Assembly: GCA_947623455.1 (NCBI GenBank)
Contig: OX392542.1
Span: 5,959,625 to 6,023,624, forward strand
Direction: 5' to 3'
Origin: Mimachlamys varia
Taxonomy: Eukaryota; Mollusca; Bivalvia; Pectinida; Pectinidae
Length of the DNA: 64,000 bases
The notes under the pieces were generated by a model. The model saw only the letters and a list, made by a program, of their open reading frames with translations, made no database searches and was not told the DNA's origin. Positions within the stretch are counted from its first letter, which is position 1; every line of letters starts with the position of its first letter. Shown one piece after another: positions 43,901-56,800 of the stretch. A program made the position numbers and the translations under genes.

Positions 43901-46900
43901 TTCACGTGTAACACGTACCTGGCTATGGTTACACGTGTAACACGTACCTGACTATTGTTACACGTGTAACACATACCTGGCTACGGTTAAACGTATAACA
44001 CATACCTGGCTATGGTTACACGTGTAAAACGTACCTGACTATGGTCACACGTGTAACACGTACCTGACTATTGTTACACGTGTAACACATACCTGGCTAT
44101 GGTTACACGTGTAACACATACCTGGCTATGGTTACACGTGTAAAACGTACCTGGTTATGGTTATACGTGTACCCTTGCAAACTTTTTCAAAGCAAAATAA
44201 ACATCAAATATTGTTCACAATGTCATCACAGCCATACATTCAGAGAATATCTTTGCTAAGAATCAACATCCTTACAACACTTTAAAATGAATGTCAGACA
44301 TTAAAAACCTTAACCATATTAGAATGTAAAGATTCGGTTCAAAACATAACATATTGTAAAGACAATGTTTCACTTCATAGCATTATTACTATACCCCCAA
44401 AAAGATACATAGGTCAAGAATAAGAATCCTAACACCACTTTTTAATTGAATGGTATGCAATTATAAAACTTAAACCAGGCCTATATAGCCTCAATATTTG
44501 AGCGAAAATAAAACTAACTTCAAATAGCAACATTGAAAATCATATGATTTATTTTTGAAGTTTCACTTCCCATTATTAATATGTACACCTCCAGATAACA
44601 CTTGCAACACTATTCCCCCTGATACCGGCATTAATTAAGTGAATAAAGATCTATTATAAACCGGGGCCTAATAAGCGTTAAACATTATGTGTGTCTGCTG
44701 CACACGTGCAGCTAGCAGCACATATAATAATGCATAATGTTTCTTATTGTTCGTACCTGTAGCGCATACCTGTCATGTATCGTGTAAGTTATTCATACTA
44801 AGGGCAGTCTGTCATCACTCACACTTACCTGTCTATTGGCCAAACCCGTAAGACGTATATAGATGTGAATAAGCCTTGGGCTTCCATACTTGGAAATTAT
44901 ACCTGTGGATCTATGTACCGTTATTTCTTACCTTTGCACGTTTTCGTAAAAGAATAACTTTTGTGTGAATTATAAGAAACTTTAAAAGGTGAGTTGTTAT
45001 GGTTAATACGTTTTTTTCAGTGTTTCAAAGTTTGTGGCTGACTAGATATAGTAGAACCACGTGTTCAAAGTGCTACACTGTCAGTCAGTACTGGTACTTT
45101 GGCACTTTGCATGCGTTGCCTTATTATCACGACGATATTCTTCTGCATAATCAGTAATGTTCTCGGTATAAATCATAACACTTTCATTATATGCCAAGAC
45201 TTCCGAATTTCCATTCTTCATTATATTTAAAGTGACAGATTTTTCCCCGGTGCTAATTAATTCTTACTCGTAAATGTAATGCATGACTGGATCTTGTTTT
45301 CATCTACTGTATAATTAATTTCATCAAAACAAATGTAACTGTTGATGCCGTGTTTGTCTGAATTATCCAATTAACGTGTAAACAATTCCCCATAAAAGTT
45401 GTGATGGTATAATCAATTTTGTGACGCAGTGCTCTGTGGTGTACGGGAGAGTTAGGCAGATGCTCAAAATGGCGAGATAAGCTGCATATAATATAAGACT
45501 TATATACATAAACCATGGCCTATCAGAGACGCATGGTCACTCTTTATGACTTTATATAAATACGTCTTTGTATAACTTGTCTGTGTGTCTTCAAAGTAAT
45601 TAAAACTTTTATATGTTGTATAGTTTGTAAAAAGAAATTAATTGTGTTATAATTTACTACCAACAGGTAGTTAATTTACTACCAGTAAATTAATGGGGTA
45701 TTTAGAATCGCCATTTTAATGTTTGTTAATATATTTGTGTGATTTTGTATTCGAACCATGCTTTAATAACACGAGAAAATAAATGGGTCACGTAAAGCAT
45801 CAAGTTATCTATTACGTTAACTCTTTAGAATTTATTAAAATTGAGCATCACTGTTTCAATACCAAACACATTGCTAGCTGCTTTATTTACTTGCGTGAAG
45901 GTAAGTATACAGGTTATCGTTAGCTGACTAACTTTGCCCTACTCAGAGACAGGTTGACAGCCACCTGTCTGAGGCTGGTTCCTGGACATGGCACCGGGAA
46001 CAAATCTCGACTTCACGACACGCTTTCTATCGGCTGTCAACAGCTAACGTCACATATTTACGGCACAATGCACTAAAATAGGAGAACAAACTACAGTACA
46101 TGTTACAATTGTAACGGAAAGTGCCCAAGGGCAGTGATGGCCAAGGGCCAGACAATTATCCTAAATTACATTAGGTATGTTACATCATCACATCTTGTAT
46201 CTTAAAAGCAATAGATTTTGTTGATGTACACTCCGGTCCGCGGAATGTTGCAACATAATGTTATTATCTCTTGTGAATAGACTGTCAAGTTAAAAAATTC
46301 CCTGCTGTCATTTTGTTGTCTGTTGCCTTTGACTTTCTATGATAACAGTTCTAGACGTTTATTATGTCAGGGACGTGATTATGTGTAGTATATATATACG
46401 TCTATTACCATATAAAACCACCGAATCGTTAGATTATTGCCATTGGAATCCGTGATAGTAATACTATTTTATTATTACTAGGTTAAGTAAAAGGCATAAA
46501 ATGCATGTAATTTGCAGAATAAAATGTTACAGATAATTTGAGATTATATCACAGATTTCACGCATTCTTACATGGAAGATTATTTCTAATTTTATCTAAT
46601 TCCGTGGCAAGAATATCGAAATTTTGTAGAAATTGACAAACTATTATTGCTCAATGCTGGGCCTATACATGAGTTTGATTTTTGTAAATTAATGCAATTT
46701 TATTGCATTTTACATCCAAATAAGATTGTGTGGATCGAGCTGCAAATCAATATTTCGAGAAAAGTTTAAGTTTAAATATATATTTGTATATAATACAAAC
46801 ATTTTCTTCTGTTTCGGGTGCTGTACTACTACTGTAACTTAACTGTATAAGCTAAAGTAAGCTGACTATACTTTCGTCAATGTCAAAATACGAATGCAGA

Positions 46901-47760
46901 CCCCAGATGTACATAAAAGCAGAGACGTATAAGGCCATCTCTGATAATAGCACGCCTGTTTACCTTTAATTATTACAATAGCATAAATATCATATTGTTT
47001 GCACATTAATAATCTTTCATTTTGTTTGTTTCAGTTGCTAGCAGACGAAGTCTAGCAGAAAACTCATTCTTTTACGAAAAGGTAAGAAAACTGTATCAAC
47101 ATGGACCAATCAAAATGATCGTTACATTTTACCGACTGATGGCGTACCAACATGGCTGAAAAAGAAGATTTAGGTTATGAACAAACACTGGTAAAGTTGA
47201 TTTTTCCTTTATTCAAACGTTATTTAGTATCTTATATGAATTGAAGCATTTATCAAACAAACAGTCATAATAGAAATAATGTGAACATACAATTATTAGA
47301 TGTAGACAAACTTAAAACTATTGAGAACGAAAAAATCGTCTGATCCATGTCACTGTCCTGTTGACAAATAAGTACAACAGGACAATATTATACTGTAGGA
47401 CTAACGTACTGTCAGAGACGTATATAATGACCAAGTTTGAGCTTGCTGTAGACTAGTATTGGATATAGATTAATTGACAAGGATGATCCGTTTGTGTAGA
47501 TAAAAAAATGGTAGCATACACCAATAATCAACTATCTATAAAGTAAACAGTTAACAGTTAAGGAAATTTTAACACGTCGGAATACTTTTTGTTGTGCGAT
47601 TCGGAGTTCATTGCCTTTCTGCATATGGTTCACTATTTTGCACAAATGAAAAAAGGGGGGGGGATATCAAATAAATTTGTATGAAACATCCTTGGACCAA
47701 CATAAATGGTAAAGCTATAGGCCTAGATGGAGGATATGGAGTTAGCTCCTGTCAAGGATA

Positions 47761-47815
<55 letters not shown>

Positions 47816-50800
47816 CGATGGACCACAAAATAAGAATAAAGGTTTACTGGGTAATGTTTTGAGTGATATGGTATTGAGTCATTTCTTGATCCTTAAAAGT
47901 ATCATTTTTAACTCAACTCTAACAAAATTGAGGGGTCAGGCCAGGGCGTATGCTTTACCCCTGGCATCAGCAGCGTCAGTATGACATTATGAGGAATGGT
48001 TGAGACCATTGAAAGGTACCTGCAAGTTCTACATCGACCTGGACCAAACTTACATGTCTGATATGTTTAACTGTACAACTATAAGCACATGCTAGGTTGC
48101 TAGGTTTCGGATGTTGGATTTGACCTACATTTAAAGCTTGAACTACCATGTTTATAAGTGGATTTTAATTCTGTTAAGAAGAATCATCTGAATGGTTAAA
48201 GTCAGTTGAGAAGTAATTTGAGTCCTACATCAACCAAACTTACATGGGTGATGTATCTAATGATGAATAGGACTGAGTGAGTTCTAATACTGATAATTCT
48301 ATTTCAAAGCTGATTGTCATAGTTCTAATTCTTCTGTTATGAAGAATGATTGATGACAATCTGCAGTATCTAGGGCTTAATCCCACTTACATTTTCTGGG
48401 TAGGAGGGTTGAGGTAAGGTTCTTGATCTTTTAGTTTACATTTTTTTAATGAATCAAGTTTGTTGTGCCCCTTTGATTGAGTTGGGCTCACTAAGGAATG
48501 TTATGGGTAAACATAAACACAAATGTGTCAAATTCTGGACTACAGGAATTTGTTCCACTTAGCAAACCCCTACAGAGGGATAACAATTTTCAATTAATTT
48601 TGTGTGTGTCAAACATTGTTTTATCAATATAAACATTATTGTACTTCTTTTTGAAATCTTTACTCACAACTGGTGACTCTCATAGCTTGACAATCCAACT
48701 CACCAATTCAGTTTGGATATAAGAATTAGTCACTTCCAGAGAGAGACCGTTGACATTTATTTAAAAAAAGAACATTTAGAGAGTTATGAGGTTGTCATTG
48801 TTCATTTCAACATGTACAGGAAATAAAAGTAACATGATATGCTGTAGAACCATTCATGCATCACAGTCTACATGTATGTACAAAATGTATTTATATACCT
48901 ACATGTGTTGACAATGACACCTTTCAGCCTGTAGGGATACCAGGCTTTTACTGTACAACATGAACTACCAGTATGACAGGTTTCTTAGTTAAAATCAATT
49001 AGTGAAATGCAGAAATCAAGGTTACGCTTGACTGGTAGAGATAATGATCTGGTTCATAGGTGTGACATAAGCTTAATTACACGTGAGAATACATGATTGT
49101 GCACCTTCTGTTGCGAATTTGTCTTCTTAAAGCTGACAATGCATGTTAAAAGCTTTCTTGTTGAGATTAAAAAGAAATACAGCAAAGTGAAACTTTTAGA
49201 AAGCCTCTGAGATGCCCCGTTACAGGTTACTAAGGAATGGCAGACATAAAATGAATGCTTAAAAGAAATTTCATATTTTGTTCATAATTAGTTTTACATA
49301 TTACACTGATAACCTATGAAAATCACTGTGAAGGACTATTAGATTCTCTACATCATGAACTTGACTTATACTCAAGGTCATAATGACTTGATGATCATTA
49401 CTTTGAAAGAAAAAATGCATTTCTGCTCCAATATACTTTACTTGTACTGTTAGATAACAAGTTAGTCTGTTCCAGACCGGATAATTTAAAAAACAATAAT
49501 TTCCTTGTTTATAATTAATACAATAGACCAGGGTGTGACGCTTCATTGCACAGATAGCTGTAAACTACAGGGATTAATGGGAGAAAATTATGTTGTCCAG
49601 ATGTGGTAGTCCTGCTGGTATAAAGCATGGAGCCAAGGCCCTAAAATTATAGCTGAGTAAACACAAGTTCTGCTTTCTAGCATGATACTAAAACTTCAAC
49701 AATAATGATCTATCATAACTTCTATTTTTATGCCCCCGCCATGAAATGAGGGGGCCTATAGTGTTACCCATGTCCGTCACATCCCGTTGCATCCCGTCCC
49801 ATGGTAATGTAACCAGCTGGGGGCAGGGTATTTATGTTTCACAGACATTTCTAGTTTTTAGTGGGAGTGGGACTCGGGAGGAATATCAATATTATCATAG
49901 CAAATAATTTCAAGCATTTTGTCTGGCTACCAATCTTAGACATCCAGTTAGCTCAGACAAATTCTTAGGCAGTTAGGATATTGTTGAGATGAATTCAAAT
50001 ATCAACTTTGTATTATATACATACAAAATGTACATGTGTAATTTGTGCATAATGTATATAACTAGTAGGATAATTAACATTTCACAGACATGCATCATTC
50101 GACATTCTAATATATTATTTCAAAATATGTAACACCTTTTTGAGCTTATTTTGCATGAAGTACCTATTGACCTAACTACCACGTATGATAGCACAGTTCT
50201 AGTGTAGTGACTGTCATTGAATAACTTTTACCCATTAACAACTTCTTCTTGTGAACTTAATTGTCTAGGGTCATTATCAAGCCAGTAACTACCAGGAATG
50301 ATGTGCTTTAATACAATATAAATCATGTTTCCTAAAAAAAATGATGTAGAAATGCTTTCAAGGTCACGGAGGCTAAATATGATAAACAACTTGATATGAT
50401 ATCATTCGAAATATCTTGAAGTACTAGGTAAGAGTTAATTGATATTTGAGCATGCTATAAACGCCAATAATATAAATATCTCCTGCCCAGTGACATAAAA
50501 TATAGCCATCCATTTTACAGAGGTTGTGTATATTGTTTTGTTAACAGATTGTACATCACCAAGTTCATATTCTGTCATAAATCTGAAAGGTCTAGACCGG
50601 TCTTACTGTCTAGCCTATTACTGTCAGAGTGAAGGTCTCTTCAGTGCACACTCATTTATAGAGCAATTTATTACAAATCAATCTTGTGAATTATCCCATA
50701 CGTTATCGACACCTTATCGTGTACCTTTGAACAAATTTGAAATAAGATATGTCAACTCATTTCATTCATCAAAATGATGGAAAACAAATGGAAGCTTGCA

Positions 50801-53800
50801 GTGTCAGCTAAAACGATCAACAGCTGGTACATCATTACACCTTTATATTGAGCTGGTACATTATTACACCTTTATAATGAGCTGGTACATTATTACACCT
50901 TTATAATGAGCTGGTACATTATTACATCTTTATAACGAGCTGGTACATTATTACACCTTTATAATGAGCTGGTACATTATTACATCTTTATAATGAGCCA
51001 GTACATTATTACATCTTTATAATGAGCTGGTACATTATTACATCTTTATAATGAGCTGGTACATTATTACACCTTTATAATGAACTGGTACATTGTTACA
51101 TCTTTATAATGAGCTGGTACATTGTGACATCGTTATAATGAGCTGGTACATTATTACACCTTTATAATGAGCTGGTACATTATTACACCTTTATAATGAG
51201 CTGGTACATTATTACATCTTTATAATGAGCTGGTACATTATTACACCTTTATAATGAGCTGGTACATTATAACACCTTTATAATAAGCTGGTACATTATT
51301 ACACCTTTATAATGAGCTGGTACATTATTACATCTTTATAATGAGCTGGTACATTATTACACCTTTATAATGAGCTGGTACATTATTACATCTTTATAAT
51401 GAGCTGGTACATTATTACATCTTTATAATGAGCTGGTACATTATAACACATTTATAATGAGCTGGTACATTATTATGCCTTTATAATGAGCTGGTACATT
51501 ATTACATCTTTATAATGAGCTGGTACATTATTACACCTTTATAATGAGCTGGTACATTATTACACCTTTATAATGAGCTGGTACATTATAACACCTTTAT
51601 AATAAGCTGGTACATTATTACACCTTTATAATGAGCTGGTACATTATTACACCTTTATAACGAGCTGGTACATTATTACATCTTTACAATGAGCTGGTAC
51701 ATTATTACACCTTTACAATGAGCTGGTACATTATAACACCTTTATAATGAGCTGGTACATTATTACACCTTTATAATGAGCTGGTACATTATAACACCTT
51801 TATAATGAGCTGGTACATTATTACATCTTTATAATGAGCTGGTACATTATTACATCTTTATAATGAGCTGGTACATTATTACATCTTTTTAATGAGCTGG
51901 TACATTATTACATCTTTATAATGAGCTTGTACATTATTACATCTTTATGATGAGCTGGTACATTATTATGCCTTTATAATGAGCTGGTACATTATAACAC
52001 CTTTATAATGAGCTGGTACATTATTACATCTTTATAATGAGCTGGTACATTATTACACCTTTATAATGAGCTGGTACATTATTACACCATTCAAGGTTAA
52101 GTTGGAATACTGTGGTTGATGATTATGTGGTTTTTCAGTTTGGTTTGTTTGTGTTTACAATCTATTAACAGCTGTAGTCAATTAGTGATGTGCCAGATTT
52201 TTGTGGTGGAGGAAACCGGAGATCCTGTCATTAACCACAGACCTGTCACCAGTACTTCGCCTCTCCCGCCCAATGTAGGCGTTCGTGACCAGGATGTCGG
52301 GGACTAGTTGTCATGCTCCAATTTGTCTTCGCTCTTTGTGGTGTCATCAGTAAAGACAGAATATGGTTTTTCCAGTAAATGTTAGAGTATGAGTATCTAA
52401 ATTCAGTTTGTGTTCCCATAGTAACCAGATGCTGGCTATCACAGGTCAGTGATATTTCTCTAGGCACTCTCTAGGTTTTCTGCTGTCACTTAAACCTTAA
52501 TACAAATGTAAAGAACAAAACCCGCCTAATGATGTCAAATTGTGATTACTCTGTAACAGTAATCTTGTGGACATGTTTATTTATTTCAAGTTGAAGAAAA
52601 GATGTTTTTCATGTAATTGCTGTTTTCTTGAAGTTTTTCAGGTCTTGAGAAGATGAAATTATACTCAGATATGTTGTGTGTGTGTTACTTCATCTTGTAT
52701 TCCTTATTGGGTAATTTTGAGCCGTGGTGGCATTGTGGTTAAGGTGTCCCGACATTCTACCTCTAGCCCTCCACCTCTGGGTTGGAAGTTCAAAACCAAC
52801 ATGGGGCAGTTGCCAGGCAATGACCTTAGGTCGGTGTTTTTTACGGGTACTCCTGCTTTCCTCCACCTCTTAAACCTGGCATGTCCTTTTAAATTACCCT
52901 GACTGTTAATAGGACATAAAATGCATCAAAGTAACTTCAAAAAGTTTTCGTTTGATCCAGACATTGTGTGAGTTTGGACATATATTTGAACAGTAACAAT
53001 AAATGTGATGTACATGTGTGCTTTTTACATAAAAATTACCACATATATACTTTATACAATTGTAGCTAGCTATCTCAGTAATTAATTGGGTATTAAATTT
53101 TGTGTTTCAAAAAGAAATCCCAAAAATACCTGTAATCAAATGATAAACATAAAGAGATACATGTCTGATTTTGTAATCACAAATTAATAAGTATTGTCAT
53201 GTCTTAAAATCAAGTTTTATGGTACTAAGATTTATAAAAAGAAATGTTTATTTTATAGCAGAACTAGTAAGAAAAATATTCACAATAACAAAACTATTTC
53301 GGGACACTATGTAGGAGATTAAAAGTAAAAACTGTGGTAAGATTATTACCGGGAGTAATCTGTCGGACGTCGAGTCCTGGTGATTAGGCTTTATAATGCT
53401 TACTGAAGTCATAAAATTACATAAGTAGGGAGTTCTATACTACATAACAATACTTGTATTATTGTACAAATTTGGGTAACACAAGACTACCATAAATACC
53501 CCAATAACACTGCTTCTAGTCTAATATTTCAGGTGGTGCAAAAAAAATAGTTTTATCGTTTTATATTATTTATAGCATTATCATTGTATATTTGATAATG
53601 ACCTTTTTTCGCAAACAGTATTCGTAAACATGATATGGATTATCTTTCCATGCAGGATTCTATAATTTCAAAAGATAACTCATTTGATCTCTATTGATTT
53701 TGGATTAGAAGGTCAAAGGTCAAGTATTGACCTTGAAAGTTTGAGCATGGTCACAGCCTTTTGGTTAGAAGGATTCCTATGGTCAAAATATAAAGGTCAA

Positions 53801-56800
53801 GGTAGTATGCTATTATTGTAACTCTTCTATATTAGGATATATGTGGTATGGTTATCATAATAGGATATACAAATTAAATGTATAATGGTATTTATATAGA
53901 ACTGTCATAAATGGGTAAGATTGACCTACCATTGGCTTGTGACCACTGTTCTCTGTGGCTTGGGTAGTTAGTGCAAGGAGAAACATAAGAGATGCTAAAT
54001 ATACATACTGGCAGTTTCTTGGAACTAAGTAGGATTGCAAAAACTGGAAATGGTGAAAAGTCTCCAAAAGCTGGAAATGGTGGAAAATCTCTTACAAAAG
54101 CTGCTAACTTACCCACAGAATATTCCAACAGCCAAACTGTAAGTGATTGGACTTTTGTTGTACATGTATATATTGGTCAAATGCAGTTCAATGTAGGCAT
54201 GTTAGTCTAGTGGTAGCTAGAATTCCTGGCTCATGAAGAAAGGGTCATGTGTTCGAATCCCATCATGGCAGTATGTTATATCCCTAACAAGATCACTCTA
54301 CTCTGCTTTTTGAGACAAATTCAGTGTGTTCAGCTCCAGACACTCAGAGATAAGGTATTGAAGGGGGAGTGGGTGTTACTAGTATCCCTTGGGGAATAAT
54401 TATAATATGATATTTCATGGGTGTATGAGTTAAAAGTGTGACTATTTTAAGATTTAGAGTACTGGAACTAGTCCTTAAGGATGTTCAGATAGGAATCTGG
54501 TAGTCTGAGTTAAGTCTGTAAAATCCATAGCCCTGACATCTCCTGGGGATCAAGTATTGTACAAAACTGTATTTCTGTTAGGGGATTAAAATGTGTGAGA
54601 ATAATTTACACTTTCAAAACTACACTTATATTTTTGATGTGATATTAAGTGATCATCTTCATTAACTGATCACTTTGGGGACTCCAAACAGTGGTCTCTA
54701 TACAAGGTTGACAGTAATTATAAATACACTGGTATAGCACTTAGAGTTGTAGAAAATAGCATCTTCATGTTTTGTAACCTCATTAAATACACCTCCCAGT
54801 AAACTTTTTAGCTTCCGCACTATAGAATTTTTCTGGTGTAACTAAAATTTGGGGTGGGGTGTTAATTTTTGTTTGTTTATCAGTTAGTAGCACTTTCGAT
54901 TCTATTGAGTGAAGAATGTTTTTTTCTGAGTTTTTGGTATGAATTTTGGGTACATTAAACAAACATACCAGGGTAATTACTTAATAAACATTGTCTTTGT
55001 TTGTTGAATGACCATATAAGGAAGACTATTTCACCATTGTCCCCTCTGGTGAGTAAACCCGGATGTGTTCAATCAGTAATTGCATTACTTGGATTAAAAA
55101 CAATATTGAAGAAGTTCAAAATTCTGTAGTGTATATCTGCAAATTATCTCCCCTTATAATAGTGATATATCACTGTTCAATTAACTCCCCTTATAACAGA
55201 TGGTATATCACTGGTCAATTATCTCCCCTTATAACAGGCGATAAATCACTGTTCAACTATCTCCCCTTATAATAGGGTGTATATCACTGTTCAATTATCT
55301 CTCCTTATAATAGGGTGTATATCACTGTTCAATTATCTCTCCTTATAATAGGGTATATATCACTGGTCAATTAACTCCCTGTTTAATATACAAGATTTCC
55401 CTGGTCAATTATCTCCCCTTTTAATATACAATATATCACTGTTCAATTATCTCCCCTTTTAATATACAATATATCACTGTTCAATTATCTCCCCTTTAAA
55501 TATATACTATATATCCCTGGTCAATTATCTCCCCTCATACAAGGGTGATATATCACTTGTCAATTATCTCCCATTATAATATACAATATATCACTGGTAA
55601 ATTTTTTATCTTCCCTTATAATAGTGATATGTTACTGGTCAATTATTTCTCCTTATAATAGAGATATGTTACTGGTCAATTATCTCCCCTTAAAACAGGT
55701 GATATATCACTGTTCAATTATCTCCCCTCATGATATTCAATATTATCTCCCCTTATAATAGGCGATATATCACTGTTCAATCATCTCCCCTTATAATACG
55801 GATAGATCACTGGTCAATTATCTCCCCTTTTCATAAGCGATATATATCACAGGTCAATCAAGTACCACTAGTATATAAGGAAATCACGAGTACCTGTGTG
55901 AGATCATCTCCTGTTAACCACATTAAACACTTTTATAATAAGTTTATTAAGGCGTACCTGGTACACCTACATTTTATACCTGTACTGTATAATAACGAGG
56001 TAATCTTTAAGTTTAACAGGTATATACGGTATTTACCTGTTATTAACCTAGGCCCTTGTGATGTGTAAGATCTTTGACTTTTAAAAACAATTTTTAATTG
56101 AATGCTTGTTTTAATAGGGCTTTATTATCCAACCTAATAACCACCTGCGTTTTTGTATACCCCCCGCTACGAAGTTAGGAGGGGAGGGGGGTATAGTGGA
56201 ATCAGGTTGTCCGTTCGTCTGTAGACACAATTTTGTCCGGCTATGCATTCCCTATTTTCAACGGATCTTTTTTAAATTTTTGTGGGATTAGGTAGTACAA
56301 TATGTAAATGTGCCCCCGAAGTAATTTTGCATTTTCGACCCTTTGCATTTTTTACCCTTTTCGGAGAGTTATTCCCCTTTTATGTAAATGAACACAATTT
56401 TGTCCGGCTATGCATTCGCTCTGTTTTCAATGGATCTTTTTAAAATTTTGTGGGAATAGACAGTACAGTATGAAGATGTGCCCCTCATTTGTTGTATAAC
56501 TTTAAGGGGGTAGGGTATGAGTTGGCCCCCAGACGACAGTTCTAGTTTTTATTACAAAACAATACTAATTTGGGGTTGGAGACAGAGATGCATGAACATT
56601 TGAAAATACCTGGCAGTGGTAGTTTAATGGAGACTAGTCTCTTATTATGGTCCGCTGATAGAAATAACAGAATGCACCACAAAAACGTCTTATTCTACAC
56701 TATATAACAACTCAGATTGTTATTCAAAGGACCAAGCTGAAATGCATATTTCACAAATGTTTAGGGTAATCACATCCAAATAGTTGTGTCGCACATGGTT

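Noticed and set aside
42241..44171. CRISPR-like array
   Set aside because: Units are contiguous with no unique spacers, and the genome is eukaryotic.
47727..47984. Open frame with poly-Asp
   Set aside because: The poly-Asp comes from the ATG/GAT microsatellite. If treated as an exon of the right-hand gene it would leave phase 1 and break the frame into the exon at 62051.
55730..56068. Open frame of 112 codons
   Set aside because: Translation of the degenerate 38-bp array and adjacent DNA. Repeated ISPYNRRYI-like peptides are a repeat artefact.
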